The notes: generated from the letters alone by a model not told the origin. Positions 18,315 through 28,665 are shown, counted from the first letter of the stretch. The stretch is DNA of 64,000 nucleotides from Acidobacteriaceae bacterium (GCA_003134995.1 PLDC01000005.1:1-64000), one strand, 5' to 3'. Made by a program: numbers and translations.

Positions 18315-20717
18315 ATGATTGGCCAGACAGTATCCCACTATCGAATCCTGGGGAAGCTGGGCGGTGGTGGCATGGGAGTGGTGTATGAAGCCGAGGACCT
18401 CAAGCTCGGGCGTCACGTTGCACTGAAGTTCATTCCTGAAAATCTCGCCGGCGATTCCAAATCGCTGGAACGTTTTACCCGCGAAGCCAGAGCCGCGTCT
18501 CTCCTGAACCATCCCAACATCTGCACAATTCATGGCATTGAGGATAACAACGGGCATCCCTTCATCGTGATGGAGAAACTCGAGGGCGAGAGCCTGAAGC
18601 AATGCATCTCGGGACATGCGCTGCCGACCGAGCAGGTGCTCGATATCAGCATCCAGGTTGCGGACGCCCTCGCGGCGTCACATGCCAAGGGAATCGTGCA
18701 CCGGGACATTAAGCCGGCAAATATCTTCCTGACTCCGACCGGACAGGTGAAGGTACTGGATTTCGGGTTAGCCAAACTGGTGCATAACGTCGGCACCGAC
18801 AGCGATGGAGCGGGCTTGGACCAGTCGTTAACGGCTGTGGGCGTGATCCCTGGCACCGCGATCTACATGTCGCCGGAGCAGGCGCGCAGCGAAGACATCG
18901 ATTTCCGCAGCGACCTGTTTTCCTTCGGCGTCGTCATGTATGAAATGTCGACCGGGAAGAAGCCTTTCTCCGGCAAGAACTCTCTGATGACGCTGGATGC
19001 GGTATTGCACGACAAGCCGATCCCGCCGGGAGAACTGAATCCGAAAGTGCCGGTGGAACTGGAAGGCATCATCGGCAAGGCGATGGAGAAGGACCGCAAG
19101 CAGCGGTATCAAAGCGCCACGCAGATGAAGGCCGATCTGCAGCAACTGAAGCGCGAGAACGAGTCCGGGCAAGTAAAGAGCGGATTTCAGCAAGCCAGGC
19201 TGCGGGTCACGAGCCAGACCTTCGGACATACTGGCGGCAAGTGGCAGCTCTGGCTCCTGCTGGGAACGCTGGCGCTACTAGTCACGGTGTTGGCGGCAGT
19301 GGGAGCGTACTGGTGGAAACACCGATCCGTGGCAAGTCTGGAGCAGCAGAATGCAATTGCGGTGCTGCCCCTGCAAAATGTGAACGGCGATTTTGCCGTG
19401 GATTACCTACGCTTCGCGCTGGCAGATGAGTTGACCAGCGTATTGACTTACTCGCGCTCGCTCGAGGTGCGGCCTTCGTCGGTGACGCGGCGGTTTGTGG
19501 CTTTAGACCTGGAACCGCACAAGGTCGGTCAGGAGCTGCACGTGGGCCGCCTGCTGACCGGGCACTTCATGCGGCAGGGTGAGCAGTTGAGCGTAACTCT
19601 GGAAGCGATTGATGTGCCCACCGACCGGTTGCTGTGGCAAGCTACGGTCACGGCACCGGTGAATGATTTGATCTCCCTGCAAAACCAGCTGACCACTCAG
19701 ATGCAGCAGGGCTTGTTGCCCGCGCTGGGGGTTGCGGGAGGATCGTTAAGCGCCGCGTCACGCCCCAAGAGTCAGGAGGCATACGACCTCTACCTGCATG
19801 CTCTTGCCTTGCCGCATGATCCCGCACCGAATAAGGATGCGATCGCAGTGCTGGAACATGTGGTAGGAGAAGACCAGAGCTATGCGCCAGCGTGGGAGGC
19901 TTTGGGGCTGCGCTATTACTATGACTCGGCCTTCTCCAATGGCGGGGAAGAGATGTTCCAACGCTCGAATGCGGCGTATGAACGGGCGCTGGCGCTGGAT
20001 CCGAACCGCGAACTCGCGGCCAGCAATCTAATCGTGAATCGAGTGCAGCGCGGCGAATTAGGCCGCGCTTATGATGCGGCGACCGATCTGGTGCGGCGGC
20101 GGCCGCAGAGCGCCGATGCACATTTCGCGCTGAGTTACGTTTTGCGTTATGCGGGTATGCAGGAAAAGGCGACGCAGGAGTGCAACACGGCGCGCTCGCT
20201 GGATCCGGGGAACTTCAATTTCCGATCGTGCGCGTGGGCATTTCTGGAGTTGGGCAAGACGGACAAGGCAATGGATTTCGTACACCTGGACGCGGGCTCG
20301 GAGTGGGCAAACTGGGTGACGCCGTATGTATATCTGGCTGCGGGGAATGTGGCGCAAGCGCGAGAGAGCGCGAAGAGTGTGGCGAAGTCCTCGGCTTACC
20401 ACCGGGAGTTGCTGTCGGCGTGCACGGCCGCGCAGCGGCCGGCTGACATGGACCGGATCGTGCGCGAGGCGGTGGCCTCCGTGATGACCGAACCTGATCC
20501 GGAGTCGTGGTATCACGTGGGGGCATTGATGGCATATTGCGGGCAAGAAGATGCCGCTTTACGTTTGCTGAAAGCCGCAGTGCAGCAGAATTATTGCGCA
20601 TATTCGGCCCTGCTGGAGGATCCGCTTCTAAAAGATTTGCGCAAAGATACGGCCTTTAATGAAGTGCTTACCGCCGGCAGCAAATGTCAGGCAACGCTGA
20701 AGGAAGGGCGGCAGTAA
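18315..20717 (+). CDS. Transmembrane Ser/Thr protein kinase with TolB-like and TPR regions
   Basis: An 800-residue Hanks-type kinase. Residues 1-275 are the kinase domain: glycine loop GKLGGGGMG (13-21), ATP-anchoring K38, catalytic HRDIKPAN with D131, DFG at 149-151 and an SPEQ activation segment. A single membrane helix follows (about 312-335). Next is a TolB-N/FlgO-like domain (AIAVLPLQN ... [21 protein letters not shown]) and then TPR-like repeats to the C-terminus. The kinase would be cytosolic and the sensor-like part periplasmic. This domain order is common in Acidobacteria, where such kinases are numerous. Substrates and ligand are unknown. It has its own promoter and no obvious operon partner. 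Confidence 0.92.
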   Translation: MIGQTVSHYRILGKLGGGGMGVVYEAEDLKLGRHVALKFIPENLAGDSKSLERFTREARAASLLNHPNICTIHGIEDNNGHPFIVMEKLEGESLKQCISGHALPTEQVLDISIQVADALAASHAKGIVHRDIKPANIFLTPTGQVKVLDFGLAKLVHNVGTDSDGAGLDQSLTAVGVIPGTAIYMSPEQARSEDIDFRSDLFSFGVVMYEMSTGKKPFSGKNSLMTLDAVLHDKPIPPGELNPKVPVELEGIIGKAMEKDRKQRYQSATQMKADLQQLKRENESGQVKSGFQQARLRVTSQTFGHTGGKWQLWLLLGTLALLVTVLAAVGAYWWKHRSVASLEQQNAIAVLPLQNVNGDFAVDYLRFALADELTSVLTYSRSLEVRPSSVTRRFVALDLEPHKVGQELHVGRLLTGHFMRQGEQLSVTLEAIDVPTDRLLWQATVTAPVNDLISLQNQLTTQMQQGLLPALGVAGGSLSAASRPKSQEAYDLYLHALALPHDPAPNKDAIAVLEHVVGEDQSYAPAWEALGLRYYYDSAFSNGGEEMFQRSNAAYERALALDPNRELAASNLIVNRVQRGELGRAYDAATDLVRRRPQSADAHFALSYVLRYAGMQEKATQECNTARSLDPGNFNFRSCAWAFLELGKTDKAMDFVHLDAGSEWANWVTPYVYLAAGNVAQARESAKSVAKSSAYHRELLSACTAAQRPADMDRIVREAVASVMTEPDPESWYHVGALMAYCGQEDAALRLLKAAVQQNYCAYSALLEDPLLKDLRKDTAFNEVLTAGSKCQATLKEGRQ

Positions 20718-20725
20718 GAACCAGC

Positions 20726-20749
20726 CCTCAGTTCTCGGTTCTCAGTTGT
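20726..20749. repeat. Reiterated TCAGTTCTCGG word after a stop codon
   Basis: CCCTCAGTTCTCGGTTCTCA plus GTTG: a TCAGTTCTCGGTTCTCAGTT reiteration nine bases after the kinase stop. It belongs to the same class of 3'-end word repeats as those at 12565, 23731, 44498 and 49373, though the word differs. Confidence 0.55.
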
Positions 20750-20825
20750 TTGCCTTCGGTCTCGGCTCTGGGCTTACCCTTTCTTTTAGCCTGGAGTCTA
20801 ATTACAGGACAAGAAAGGAAAAAAT

Positions 20826-23738
20826 TTGCGTCGGAGCCGGGGTAGGCCCCATCCTTGTAAGGTGAACTTCTTGGGATGCAAGCTCCTTGCGAGCCGTTTA
20901 AGGCGGCTCATCCAATATTTTGCTGAAACCTCCGTGGTCCGGATCTCATTCTTAGTCTTGTTCCTAGCAATCCCGGTTCTGCTGATGGGCTCACCACTCT
21001 GGACTGGAAAAAGCTCGGCGCGGCCGGCCCCTGCTGTCGCCGCCTCTGAAAATTCTAAAACCCCGGTAACGAACTTCCCTCAACTCCCTTATCAAGGATC
21101 TCCTCCCGAACTTCCGCAAGATCAAGGAATCCTCGGCTTGCGCGACGAACTGCGGCGACTGGGCACGACCGCGCGGCTGATGCAGACCGTGGCGCATCCT
21201 GACGATGAAGATGGCGGGATGCTGACGCTGGAATCGCGCGGGCGCGGAGCCAGCGTTCTGCTGATGACGCTGAATCGCGGCGAGGGCGGACAGAACAAGG
21301 TCGGCAGTAATTTATCGGATGTGCTCGGCGTGCTGCGCACGGAAGAACTGCTGGCTTCCGATGAGTATTACGGCGTTCAAGAACGCTTTTCGCGCGTCGC
21401 CGACTTTGGCTTCTCGAAGAGCGCGGATGAAACTTTTGCGAAGTGGGGCGGCCACGATATCGCGCTGGCAGATATGGTCCGGGTGATTCGGACTTTCCGT
21501 CCTGATGTGTTAGCGGCGCGATTTTCGGGCACCGACCGCGATGGCCACGGACATCACCAGGCTTCCGCCATTCTGACGAGAGAAGCCTTCCGGGCAGCAG
21601 CGGACCCGGGACGGTTTCCCGAGCAGATTGCGCAGGGACTTCTTCCGTGGCAGGCAAAAAAGGTCTACATCGGCAATGTGTGCGGCTTCGGGGCAACGAG
21701 TTGTCCGGATGCGAACTGGACGGTCAAGTTGAATACGGGCGAGAAGAACGCGGACCTGGGAGGGTCCTATGTGCAGTTCGCAATGCAGGGATTGCGGCAC
21801 CAACTCTCGCAGGGAGCGGCGAATTGGACTGTGGATCCCGGAGACCGGTTTACGTTTTATAAACTGGTGGATTCCGTAGAGCCCGCAAAGCTGGATAAAG
21901 ATGGGCACGAAAAAGATTTCTTTGACGGGATTGATACGAGTTTGCCGGGGCTGGCTGCTCGATTAGGAGCGGAAGAATCGAAGGTTCCGCAGTTGCGGCA
22001 GGAGTTGACCGAAATTGCCAGCAAGGTTGCCGAAGCCACCCGGGATGCGAAAGGAGACGATGCATCCCCGGCAGCGGGGCCTTTGATGGGAGCCGTGGCC
22101 GCTTTAGACAGAGTGCGCGCGGAAGTCAGCAAAAGTACTCTGAGTGTTGCGGCGAAAGCTGATCTCCTAATGCGACTGGAGGAGAAGCGCAAGCAGGCCG
22201 AGACGGCACTCAACGAAGCTTTGAACGTAAGTCTTGAGGGTGTGGTCGCTGTTTCAAAAGAAGTCGCGAAAGAAGCGGACGCTGTGACCACGGTTTCTCC
22301 AGGCCAGGAGTTTTCGGTGGCCGTGGATTTTCGCAATGGCTCGAAAGATCATCTTTCGATTGATGGTCTGAAGCTTGAGGTGCCGGAGGGATGGGAGACG
22401 ACCTCCGACGAGACAAAGCGCGTCGTCAAACCGGGAGATGGCTTTCGCAAAGTCTTTCGACTGCGCGTACCGAAGAATGCGACGTACACACGGCCCTACT
22501 GGCATCGCGATGATCCCGAGAAAGAAAGCCTCAATCAGATCGACGACGAGAAGTATGCGACGCTTCCCTTTCCGCCTCCGGTGATGCGTGCCCTGGTAGA
22601 GTATTCCGTGCCAAGCGCGGCCGGCGCAGCGGTAAAGAATAGCATCGGCGCAATCGTGGTCGCGCCGTACGTTGACGAAGCCGGCGCGGAACGTGCGCGT
22701 ACGCTGGCGGTTGTTCCTGCATTTTCGGTCGCCTTGGAACCCGGGACGCAGGTGATCTCGACGCATAACGGCGCGAATTCAACAGTGACCGTGGGCGTAA
22801 TCAGCAATCTCAGTCACGAAGCGCATGGCGTGTTGCGACTTGAACTACCCGCGGGTTGGCGGTCAGATCCGACACAGCTCTCAGTGGAGTTCCCGCGGCG
22901 CGGAGAGAAGCGCGATTTCCAGTTCAAGGTCTTCCCCGCCGGATTGCAGGAGGGGCGAGCAAAGGTTCGCGCCCTTCTCGACGCGGACGGCGAGAAGTTC
23001 AGCGAAGGCTACACGCTGGTGACGCGCGAAGATCTGGGCAGTTTTTACTATTACCAGCCGGCGGTGCAGCGCGTGAGTATTGTCGATGTAAGAGCGCCGC
23101 ATGATCTTAAGATCGGCTACATCATGGGCGCGGGCGACGACATTCCCACAGTGCTGCAGCAGGTGGGCATGAATGTAACTTTGGTCCCGCCGGAGAAGCT
23201 GGCGAGCGAAAATCTTACGCAATTCGCAACGATTGTGCTGGGGATTCGCGCCTACGATACGCAGAAAGATGTGGTCACGAATAACAAGAAGCTGCTCGAT
23301 TACGTCGCCGCCGGCGGAACGCTGGTCGTGCAATACAATGCCGGTGTGGCAGATTTTAACAATGGGCACCTCACTCCGTACTCTGCGGAACTGAGCCGGG
23401 CGCGGGTTTCGGTGGAGGAAGCTCCAGTGGAAGTTCTGGCGCCGCAAGATGGCGTGTTTCATTACCCAAACGAGATCACGGCGCACGATTTCGATGGCTG
23501 GGTGCAAGAGCGCGGACTCTACTTCATGGATAAATGGGACGATCACTTCAAGCCGCTGCTCAGCTGTCACGATCCGGGCGAAGACGCGCAAAAGGGCGGG
23601 CTGCTGCGCGCGCAGTACGGCAAGGGAACTTACATTTACACGGGGTATGCGTTCTTCCGGCAATTGCCCGCGGGAGTTCCGGGCGCGGTGCGGCTTTACG
23701 TGAATTTGTTGAGCGCGGGACATGAGGGCGGTCGTTAG
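20826..23738 (+). CDS. PIG-L family deacetylase with C-terminal GATase-like domain
   Basis: A 970-residue exported or membrane-anchored protein. After a basic N-terminus and one hydrophobic helix (about 38-56) comes a PIG-L/LmbE domain with the zinc motif AHPDDED (near 123) and the second half GHGHHQAS (near 240), typical of N-acetylglucosaminyl deacetylases. A coiled region (380-470) leads to a beta-sandwich (NEW3/Ig-like, about 490-730). The last 220 residues resemble a class I glutamine amidotransferase/ThuA-like Rossmann domain. The start is uncertain. TTG 20826 has an AAGGA site seven bases away; GTG 20934 would give a conventional signal peptide but lacks such a site. The likely substrate is an N-acyl sugar or glycolipid. 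Confidence 0.82.
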   Translation: MRRSRGRPHPCKVNFLGCKLLASRLRRLIQYFAETSVVRISFLVLFLAIPVLLMGSPLWTGKSSARPAPAVAASENSKTPVTNFPQLPYQGSPPELPQDQGILGLRDELRRLGTTARLMQTVAHPDDEDGGMLTLESRGRGASVLLMTLNRGEGGQNKVGSNLSDVLGVLRTEELLASDEYYGVQERFSRVADFGFSKSADETFAKWGGHDIALADMVRVIRTFRPDVLAARFSGTDRDGHGHHQASAILTREAFRAAADPGRFPEQIAQGLLPWQAKKVYIGNVCGFGATSCPDANWTVKLNTGEKNADLGGSYVQFAMQGLRHQLSQGAANWTVDPGDRFTFYKLVDSVEPAKLDKDGHEKDFFDGIDTSLPGLAARLGAEESKVPQLRQELTEIASKVAEATRDAKGDDASPAAGPLMGAVAALDRVRAEVSKSTLSVAAKADLLMRLEEKRKQAETALNEALNVSLEGVVAVSKEVAKEADAVTTVSPGQEFSVAVDFRNGSKDHLSIDGLKLEVPEGWETTSDETKRVVKPGDGFRKVFRLRVPKNATYTRPYWHRDDPEKESLNQIDDEKYATLPFPPPVMRALVEYSVPSAAGAAVKNSIGAIVVAPYVDEAGAERARTLAVVPAFSVALEPGTQVISTHNGANSTVTVGVISNLSHEAHGVLRLELPAGWRSDPTQLSVEFPRRGEKRDFQFKVFPAGLQEGRAKVRALLDADGEKFSEGYTLVTREDLGSFYYYQPAVQRVSIVDVRAPHDLKIGYIMGAGDDIPTVLQQVGMNVTLVPPEKLASENLTQFATIVLGIRAYDTQKDVVTNNKKLLDYVAAGGTLVVQYNAGVADFNNGHLTPYSAELSRARVSVEEAPVEVLAPQDGVFHYPNEITAHDFDGWVQERGLYFMDKWDDHFKPLLSCHDPGEDAQKGGLLRAQYGKGTYIYTGYAFFRQLPAGVPGAVRLYVNLLSAGHEGGR

Positions 23739-23774
23739 TCGTTGGTCGTCGTCATTGGTCGTTCGCTGTTAGTC
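23731..23774. repeat. Reiterated GTCGTTAGTCGTTGGTCG word spanning a stop codon
   Basis: Imperfect repeats of GTCGTT(A/G) extend from the last codons of the PIG-L gene, whose TAG stop at 23736-23738 lies inside one unit, to ten bases before the permease start. The repeat therefore supplies the stop and possibly the final residues. Confidence 0.55.
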
Positions 23775-23784
23775 CTTCCTCGAA

Positions 23785-25266
23785 ATGTCGACTGCTTCGC
23801 AGAACAATTCGGGATCTCCCAGCCTGATTCGCGGCATGGGCCTCGGCAGCGCGACCGCGCTCAACATGATCGACATGATCGGCGTGGGGCCGTTCATTAC
23901 TATGCCGCTGGTGCTGGGCGCGATGGGCGGCCCGCAAGCGATGCTGGGATGGATCGCAGGCGCGCTGCTGGCAGTGTGCGACGGACTGGTGTCCGCAGAA
24001 TTGGGCGCGGCGTTTCCGGGGTCGGGCGGATCGTATCGCTACTTGAGCGAGATTTATGGTCCTCGAAAATGGGGACGGCTGATTTCGTTCCTCTTCATCT
24101 GGCAAATTTCCTTCAGCGCTCCGCTTTCGATTGCCAGCGGATGCATCGGGCTGGCCGGCTACGCCGCGTATTACTGGCCTCACTTGGAAACGGTCTACGC
24201 AGCCCACACTGCGGTTCTATCCCTTCCAGGCGCCGGGCCACTTCAGGTGAGTTGGATTGTGACTCCCGGAACTGCGCTGGCAATTGCCGTCTGCGGCTTG
24301 ACGGTCTTGCTGCTCTATCGACGCATTACGGTGATCTCGCGACTCTCGACAATATTGTGGCTCGGCGTGATGGGCACGATCGGATGGATCATCTTCGCCG
24401 GCCTGACTCATTTCAACTCAGCTCGCGCGTTCGATTTTCCTCCCGGCGCCTTCACTCTCTCGCATCAGTTCTTCACTGGCTTGGGCGGAGCACTCTTAGT
24501 AGCCACCTACGACTATTGGGGCTACTACAATGTTTGCTACCTCGGCGATGAAATAAAAGATCCCACGCGGAATATTCCGCGAGCCTTGCTGCTTTCCATT
24601 CTGCTCGTTGCCTGTCTATACCTAATGATGAACCTGTGCATCCTCGGCGTAATTCCCTGGCGGGAAATGCTGCAGGCTGGGCATAACAACAATGGCTTGT
24701 ACGTTGTGTCATTGTTTATGCAGAGGATTTACGGGGCTTGGGCCGCACGCTTAGTCACGGGGCTCATAATTGTGGCCGCGTTTGCCTCGGTCTTCTCGCT
24801 AATGCTAGGGTATTCGCGCGTTCCGTACGCAGCCGCATTGGACGGGAACTATTTCCGGGCATTCGCCAAGGTCCATCCGGTGTACTGCTTTCCTTATGTT
24901 TCGCTGCTGGCGCTGGGAGCTGTAGCGGCGGCATTCTGCTTTCTGAGGCTGAGAGACGCGATCGCGGCGTTAGTGGTCATTCGGCTTGTGCTGCAATTTC
25001 TCGTGCAGGCGGTGGGTTTGATTGTGCTGCGAGTGCGGCAGCCGGACTTACCGCGTCCGTTTCGCATGTGGTTGTATCCGCTGCCGGCGCTGGTGGCGAT
25101 CGCGGGATTTCTCTTCATCCTGTTCAATCGCGAGAACTGGCAGAAGGAAGTGCGTTACGCTGCCATGATATTGTTGGCGGGCCTTGTGATCTACATGATT
25201 AGGGCATGGAGAGGCCGGGAATGGCCGTTTGGCGCGGCAAATCATGGAGCGGAACCTTTAAGATAG
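23785..25266 (+). CDS. APC-superfamily amino acid permease
   Basis: A 493-residue inner-membrane transporter with about 12 hydrophobic helices. The first helix has the unwound substrate-binding motif IDMIGVGPFITMPLVLGAMGG, and helix 2-3 carries ELGAAFPGSGGSYRYLSEIYG, the hallmark of the amino acid/polyamine/organocation superfamily. EIKDPTRNIPRA follows a helix, as usual for this family. The start ATG 23785 matches the family's N-terminus. Substrate specificity cannot be read. The 59 bases between it and the next gene suggest possible co-transcription with the DinB-like gene. Confidence 0.9.
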   Translation: MSTASQNNSGSPSLIRGMGLGSATALNMIDMIGVGPFITMPLVLGAMGGPQAMLGWIAGALLAVCDGLVSAELGAAFPGSGGSYRYLSEIYGPRKWGRLISFLFIWQISFSAPLSIASGCIGLAGYAAYYWPHLETVYAAHTAVLSLPGAGPLQVSWIVTPGTALAIAVCGLTVLLLYRRITVISRLSTILWLGVMGTIGWIIFAGLTHFNSARAFDFPPGAFTLSHQFFTGLGGALLVATYDYWGYYNVCYLGDEIKDPTRNIPRALLLSILLVACLYLMMNLCILGVIPWREMLQAGHNNNGLYVVSLFMQRIYGAWAARLVTGLIIVAAFASVFSLMLGYSRVPYAAALDGNYFRAFAKVHPVYCFPYVSLLALGAVAAAFCFLRLRDAIAALVVIRLVLQFLVQAVGLIVLRVRQPDLPRPFRMWLYPLPALVAIAGFLFILFNRENWQKEVRYAAMILLAGLVIYMIRAWRGREWPFGAANHGAEPLR

Positions 25267-25325
25267 AAGCTGGCCACGAACACGGAGGCTGTCTTTCGTG
25301 TGTCGATCTAAAATGGAGAATTGCG

Positions 25326-25892
25326 ATGAGAAAAAAGCTTAGCGCACTAGCGTTTGCCGCGCTCGCTCTGGCGGCGGTTGCTGGGGCACAGGACAAGATG
25401 AGCAAGGACGAGCATCGATCCGTTGCGCAAGTGCTCGACCGCACCGTCATGAACGTCGAGCATGAGTTTGTTCCCGCAGCGGAGGCGATGCCCGAGGACA
25501 AATTCGGATTCGCCCCGAGCAGTGGCGAATTCAAAGGTGTGCGAACCTTCGGCGAGCAGATAAAACACGTAGCCGCGGTGAATTACATCTTTGGAGCGGC
25601 AATTCTGGGCGAAAAGGTTCCCGTGGATGTCGGCGACGAATCCGGCCCGCCGTCAATCAAGACTAAAGCGCAGATCATTGACTACCTGAAGGCATCGTTC
25701 GTATACGTGCATAAGGCTGTCCAGACCATCAGCGAGAAGAATCTCGTGGAGCCCATAAAGAGCCCTTTCGGAGAAGGAACGGTGACGCGACTAGGGTTGG
25801 CGACCAGCGTCTCCGCCCACTGTTTCGACCACTACGGACAGATGGTGGAGTATCTGCGCATGAATGGAATCGTTCCGCCAGCCAGTATGTAG
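25326..25892 (+). CDS. Exported DinB-like protein
   Basis: A 188-residue protein with a signal peptide (1-21, cleaved after AGA) followed by a four-helix DinB/YfiT-like bundle. The metal-binding histidines of the superfamily are suggested by the EQIKHVAAVNY and SAHCFDHYGQMVEYLR segments. The DinB superfamily includes thiol-dependent transferases, but exported members in Acidobacteria are uncharacterised. ATG 25326 has a GGAG site and an immediate signal peptide; the longer open frame upstream overlaps the permease and is rejected. The final motif YLRMNGIVPPAS is characteristic of this group. Confidence 0.82.
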   Translation: MRKKLSALAFAALALAAVAGAQDKMSKDEHRSVAQVLDRTVMNVEHEFVPAAEAMPEDKFGFAPSSGEFKGVRTFGEQIKHVAAVNYIFGAAILGEKVPVDVGDESGPPSIKTKAQIIDYLKASFVYVHKAVQTISEKNLVEPIKSPFGEGTVTRLGLATSVSAHCFDHYGQMVEYLRMNGIVPPASM

Positions 25893-25910
25893 GTTGAGTG
25901 CGCGATTCAA

Positions 25911-26168
25911 TCAGTGCCGGCGGGAGCGGACATAGCGTCGATCAACTTCAGCCCTATCATGGCCAGGCGCGACAATGCCGCTGAGGTGTTGCTGAAAGGT
26001 GATACCAGGTTCTTTCGCTACGCGGGAGGGATAGGACTTGACCGCCTGCAGGAAATGTTGGATTTCCTCCTCAACCTCAGGTGAGATGACATGTCCATGC
26101 GCAACTTGTGGTGGGACGATGTCCCATAGCTGGGCCTGAGGCTGCATTTTCGGCTTCATCCTTACCAT
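25911..26168 (-). CDS. Small hypothetical protein
   Basis: An 85-residue protein of unknown function. It has a proline-rich N-terminus, then an amphipathic helix (EVEEEIQHFLQAVKSYPSRV) and a basic tail (HDRAEVDRRYVRSRRH). It fills the gap between two converging genes, ends 18 bases from the DinB-like stop and does not overlap another gene, which supports it. The start could be ATG 26168 or ATG 26159. No membrane segment, no recognised domain. A chance open frame cannot be excluded. Confidence 0.45.
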   Translation of the reverse strand: MVRMKPKMQPQAQLWDIVPPQVAHGHVISPEVEEEIQHFLQAVKSYPSRVAKEPGITFQQHLSGIVAPGHDRAEVDRRYVRSRRH

Positions 26169-26336
26169 CCCCAAAACAAACTCAGCTTGAACTTCCGAAG
26201 AGGCGACCCGTATGGTCCAACAAACACCGGGGGGATGGAAAAGTTTCGGTTGTGGGGGGAAGGCCCAACATATCCTGAACTAACTATTTCGGTAAATGGC
26301 ACTTTTGTGTGCCCGAAACGGTTAGCAGAACTGCAA

Positions 26337-27266
26337 TCAGCCGCGGGCGCCGCGTGGTGCGATGGAGGTGGGAAGCAGCTCGGCGCGAAGCCCGCTACGC
26401 GAGAGATGGGCGGCAATGAGCTTTCTTGTTTTCTGCGCAGCAGAGCGGGGGTCGATGAAAACGATGACCGATGGCCCAGCGCCACTGAGCGCCACTCCGA
26501 GCACGCCCGGTTTCCCGGTCAATTCTTGCAGACATGGTAGCAGCGGACAGAGTGCGGCGCGGTAAGGCTGATGAATGCGATCTTCCAGTGCAGCGGACAG
26601 CAAGTCGTAACGGCCCTGTGTAAAGGCGGCAAGCAGAAGCATCGAGCTCTGGATATTAGCCACGATATCGGCACGAGAATACTGCGCGGGCAGCACGCGC
26701 CGAGCTTCTTCGGTAGACAAGGCCTGGTCGGGGATGGCAAGTAGCAGCGGCCACTTCCCTTTTGGACGAATACCGACCACTTGCGCCTCGGCTTCGCTGG
26801 ACATGCGGGCAATCGTCAGACCGCCCATCCAGCAGGCGGATGCGTTATCAGGATGGTGCTCTCGGCGCGAGGCTTCTCCGATGATTTGCGCATCGGTCCA
26901 CCGCAAACGGCCGAAGTGATTGGCCAGGGCGATCCCGGCAAGGCGGGCCGCAGCCGAAGAACCGCAGCCCTTGCCGATGGGGATATCGTTCTTAATCCGA
27001 AGTGATAGCGGAGTGACTTCCGCACCCTGCGCTTCGAGAATCTCACTGTAAGTAGTAAGGATGAGATGATTTTCGAGGCGCTGGCAGATTTCCTGGTCGC
27101 GTCCTGTCACCGCGATGGAAAAGCTGGGAGCAGGCCGGGCATCCACGGTAATGTAGAGATCCATCGCCAGCGCGGCGGCATCGAATGCCGGGCCCAGATT
27201 CGCAGAGGTGGCCGGGAGAGCTAGGTGCAGCGCGGCCGGGCGGCGACTGGTCTTCTTCTTAGGCAT
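26337..27266 (-). CDS. thrB: Homoserine kinase
   Basis: A 309-residue GHMP kinase that phosphorylates L-homoserine to O-phosphohomoserine in threonine synthesis. The GHMP motifs are in order: LPATSANLGPAFD near residue 18, the phosphate-binding loop IPIGKGCGSSAAA near 94, HPDNAS, and the C-terminal SGAGPSVIVF. ATG 27266 overlaps the last eight bases of the upstream thrC gene, giving coupled expression of the two consecutive pathway steps. The longer in-frame start lies inside thrC and is not used. No homoserine dehydrogenase gene is seen in the window. Confidence 0.92.
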   Translation of the reverse strand: MPKKKTSRRPAALHLALPATSANLGPAFDAAALAMDLYITVDARPAPSFSIAVTGRDQEICQRLENHLILTTYSEILEAQGAEVTPLSLRIKNDIPIGKGCGSSAAARLAGIALANHFGRLRWTDAQIIGEASRREHHPDNASACWMGGLTIARMSSEAEAQVVGIRPKGKWPLLLAIPDQALSTEEARRVLPAQYSRADIVANIQSSMLLLAAFTQGRYDLLSAALEDRIHQPYRAALCPLLPCLQELTGKPGVLGVALSGAGPSVIVFIDPRSAAQKTRKLIAAHLSRSGLRAELLPTSIAPRGARG

Positions 27267-28650
27267 TCGAGTCCGTTGGGTCGGATTTCTCCGCTTGTTC
27301 CAAAGTCTTGACCACGGCCTCCAAGGTCGCATCAATCACGACCGGAGGATGGCGAAACTGATCCAGTTTGGCGCTCTCTCGCTCATCCGCGGTGCCCCGA
27401 AAAAGATCGCTGCGGTGAAATGCCATGGTGAAGTCGGGATCCTTGAGCAGGTTTCCGGTGAGAACCAGGACCACAGTCTCCTCTGGCTTTACGAAGCCCG
27501 CCTGCAGCAATTTTTTCAAGCCGGCGAGGGTGACGGCAGAGGCCGGCTCACAGCCAATTCCTTCGGCTCCGATTTCGGCTTTGGCTTGAACGATTTCGAG
27601 TTCGCTCACCTGCTCACAAGCGCCGCCCGTGGCCTGAAGAACCTTGACAGCTTTTTCCCACGACGCTGGGTTGCCGATGCGGATCGCCGTGGCCCGAGTT
27701 TCGGCCTGCACGCTGACCAGACGTTTGCCGCCACCTTCTCGCAGAGTGCGAACCAGAGCGTTGGCCCCCTCGGCTTGAATAACGGACAACTGCGGCAAAT
27801 GCGAGATTAGTCCGATCTCGAGCATCTCGAGCAATGCTTTGCCAATCGCGGAACTATTGCCGAGATTACCGCCGGGCACGATGATGTGGTCGGGAGGTTG
27901 CCAATCGAGTTGTTCCAGCAATTCGATTGCGAGAGTCTTCTGCCCTTCCAGCCGAAACGGGTTGATCGAGTTCAGCTGATAGACCGGCGCGCGCTTAACC
28001 AACTCTTGCAGCAGGCGGAGGCATCCGTCGAAATCAGTGCGGAGTTGGCAGGCGAGAGCGCCGTAGTCGAGCGCCTGTGATAATTTGCTCCAGGAAATCT
28101 TGCCTTCGGGCACGAGAACCAAACTACGCATGCCGCCGCGCGCGGCGTAAGCAGCCATCGATGCGGATGTATTGCCGGTGGAGGCGCAGGCTACCCAGCG
28201 GTATCCGGCCTGGCGCGCAAAAGTTGCGGCGACAGTCATGCCGGCGTCCTTGAAGGAGCCGGTGGGATTCATGCCTTGGTGCTTGGCATACAAGCGTGAA
28301 ATCCCGGTCGCACGCGAGGATTGCGGAAGTTCGTAGAGCGGAGTGTTGCCTTCGCGCAGAGTGACTACGTTCTCCTCGGACTCAGGCATAGGCAAAAGTT
28401 CACGGAATCGCCAGACTCCGCTCAAGTCGAGAGCTTCATTCAACGTACGCCGTTCCCGCCACAGCGATTTCAGCGCGACTGGGTCATTGGAATTCCAGGA
28501 TGAATTAGTCATCTCAAGCAGGTTGCCGCAGTCCGAACACCGAAAGTCTTCCGAGGCCGAACCGGTCATCGCGCCGCAGCCGATGCAACGAAAACGAAAC
28601 GTAGTCTGGCTGGGTTGTGAACTTTTCTCAGAAGTAGTGGAAGAAGACAT
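27259..28650 (-). CDS. thrC: Threonine synthase
   Basis: A 463-residue PLP enzyme converting O-phosphohomoserine to threonine. It starts with a zinc-ribbon-like segment (C22, C25, C38, C41) seen in one subgroup of threonine synthases. The PLP lysine is K134 in NPTGSFKDAG, and the phosphate-binding glycine loop is PGGNLGNSSAIGK. The serine-rich first 15 residues are probably flexible. It overlaps thrB by eight bases. The cupin gene ends 15 bases upstream on the same strand, so the three could share a transcript. Confidence 0.92.
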   Translation of the reverse strand: MSSSTTSEKSSQPSQTTFRFRCIGCGAMTGSASEDFRCSDCGNLLEMTNSSWNSNDPVALKSLWRERRTLNEALDLSGVWRFRELLPMPESEENVVTLREGNTPLYELPQSSRATGISRLYAKHQGMNPTGSFKDAGMTVAATFARQAGYRWVACASTGNTSASMAAYAARGGMRSLVLVPEGKISWSKLSQALDYGALACQLRTDFDGCLRLLQELVKRAPVYQLNSINPFRLEGQKTLAIELLEQLDWQPPDHIIVPGGNLGNSSAIGKALLEMLEIGLISHLPQLSVIQAEGANALVRTLREGGGKRLVSVQAETRATAIRIGNPASWEKAVKVLQATGGACEQVSELEIVQAKAEIGAEGIGCEPASAVTLAGLKKLLQAGFVKPEETVVLVLTGNLLKDPDFTMAFHRSDLFRGTADERESAKLDQFRHPPVVIDATLEAVVKTLEQAEKSDPTDSNA

Positions 28651-28665
28651 GGATGAGGTGAACTG

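Noticed and set aside
22881-23723. 280-codon reverse frame in the PIG-L gene
   Set aside because: Antisense shadow with no recognisable domain.
23742-24551. Long forward open frame of 269 codons
   Set aside because: Out-of-frame shadow of the amino acid permease; composition is Arg/Ser-rich with no domain.
26187-26336. Protein-like forward frame between the small hypothetical gene and thrB (LWGEGPTYPELTISVNGTF)
   Set aside because: Starts with TTG without a ribosome-binding site and continues antisense into thrB; at best a gene remnant.
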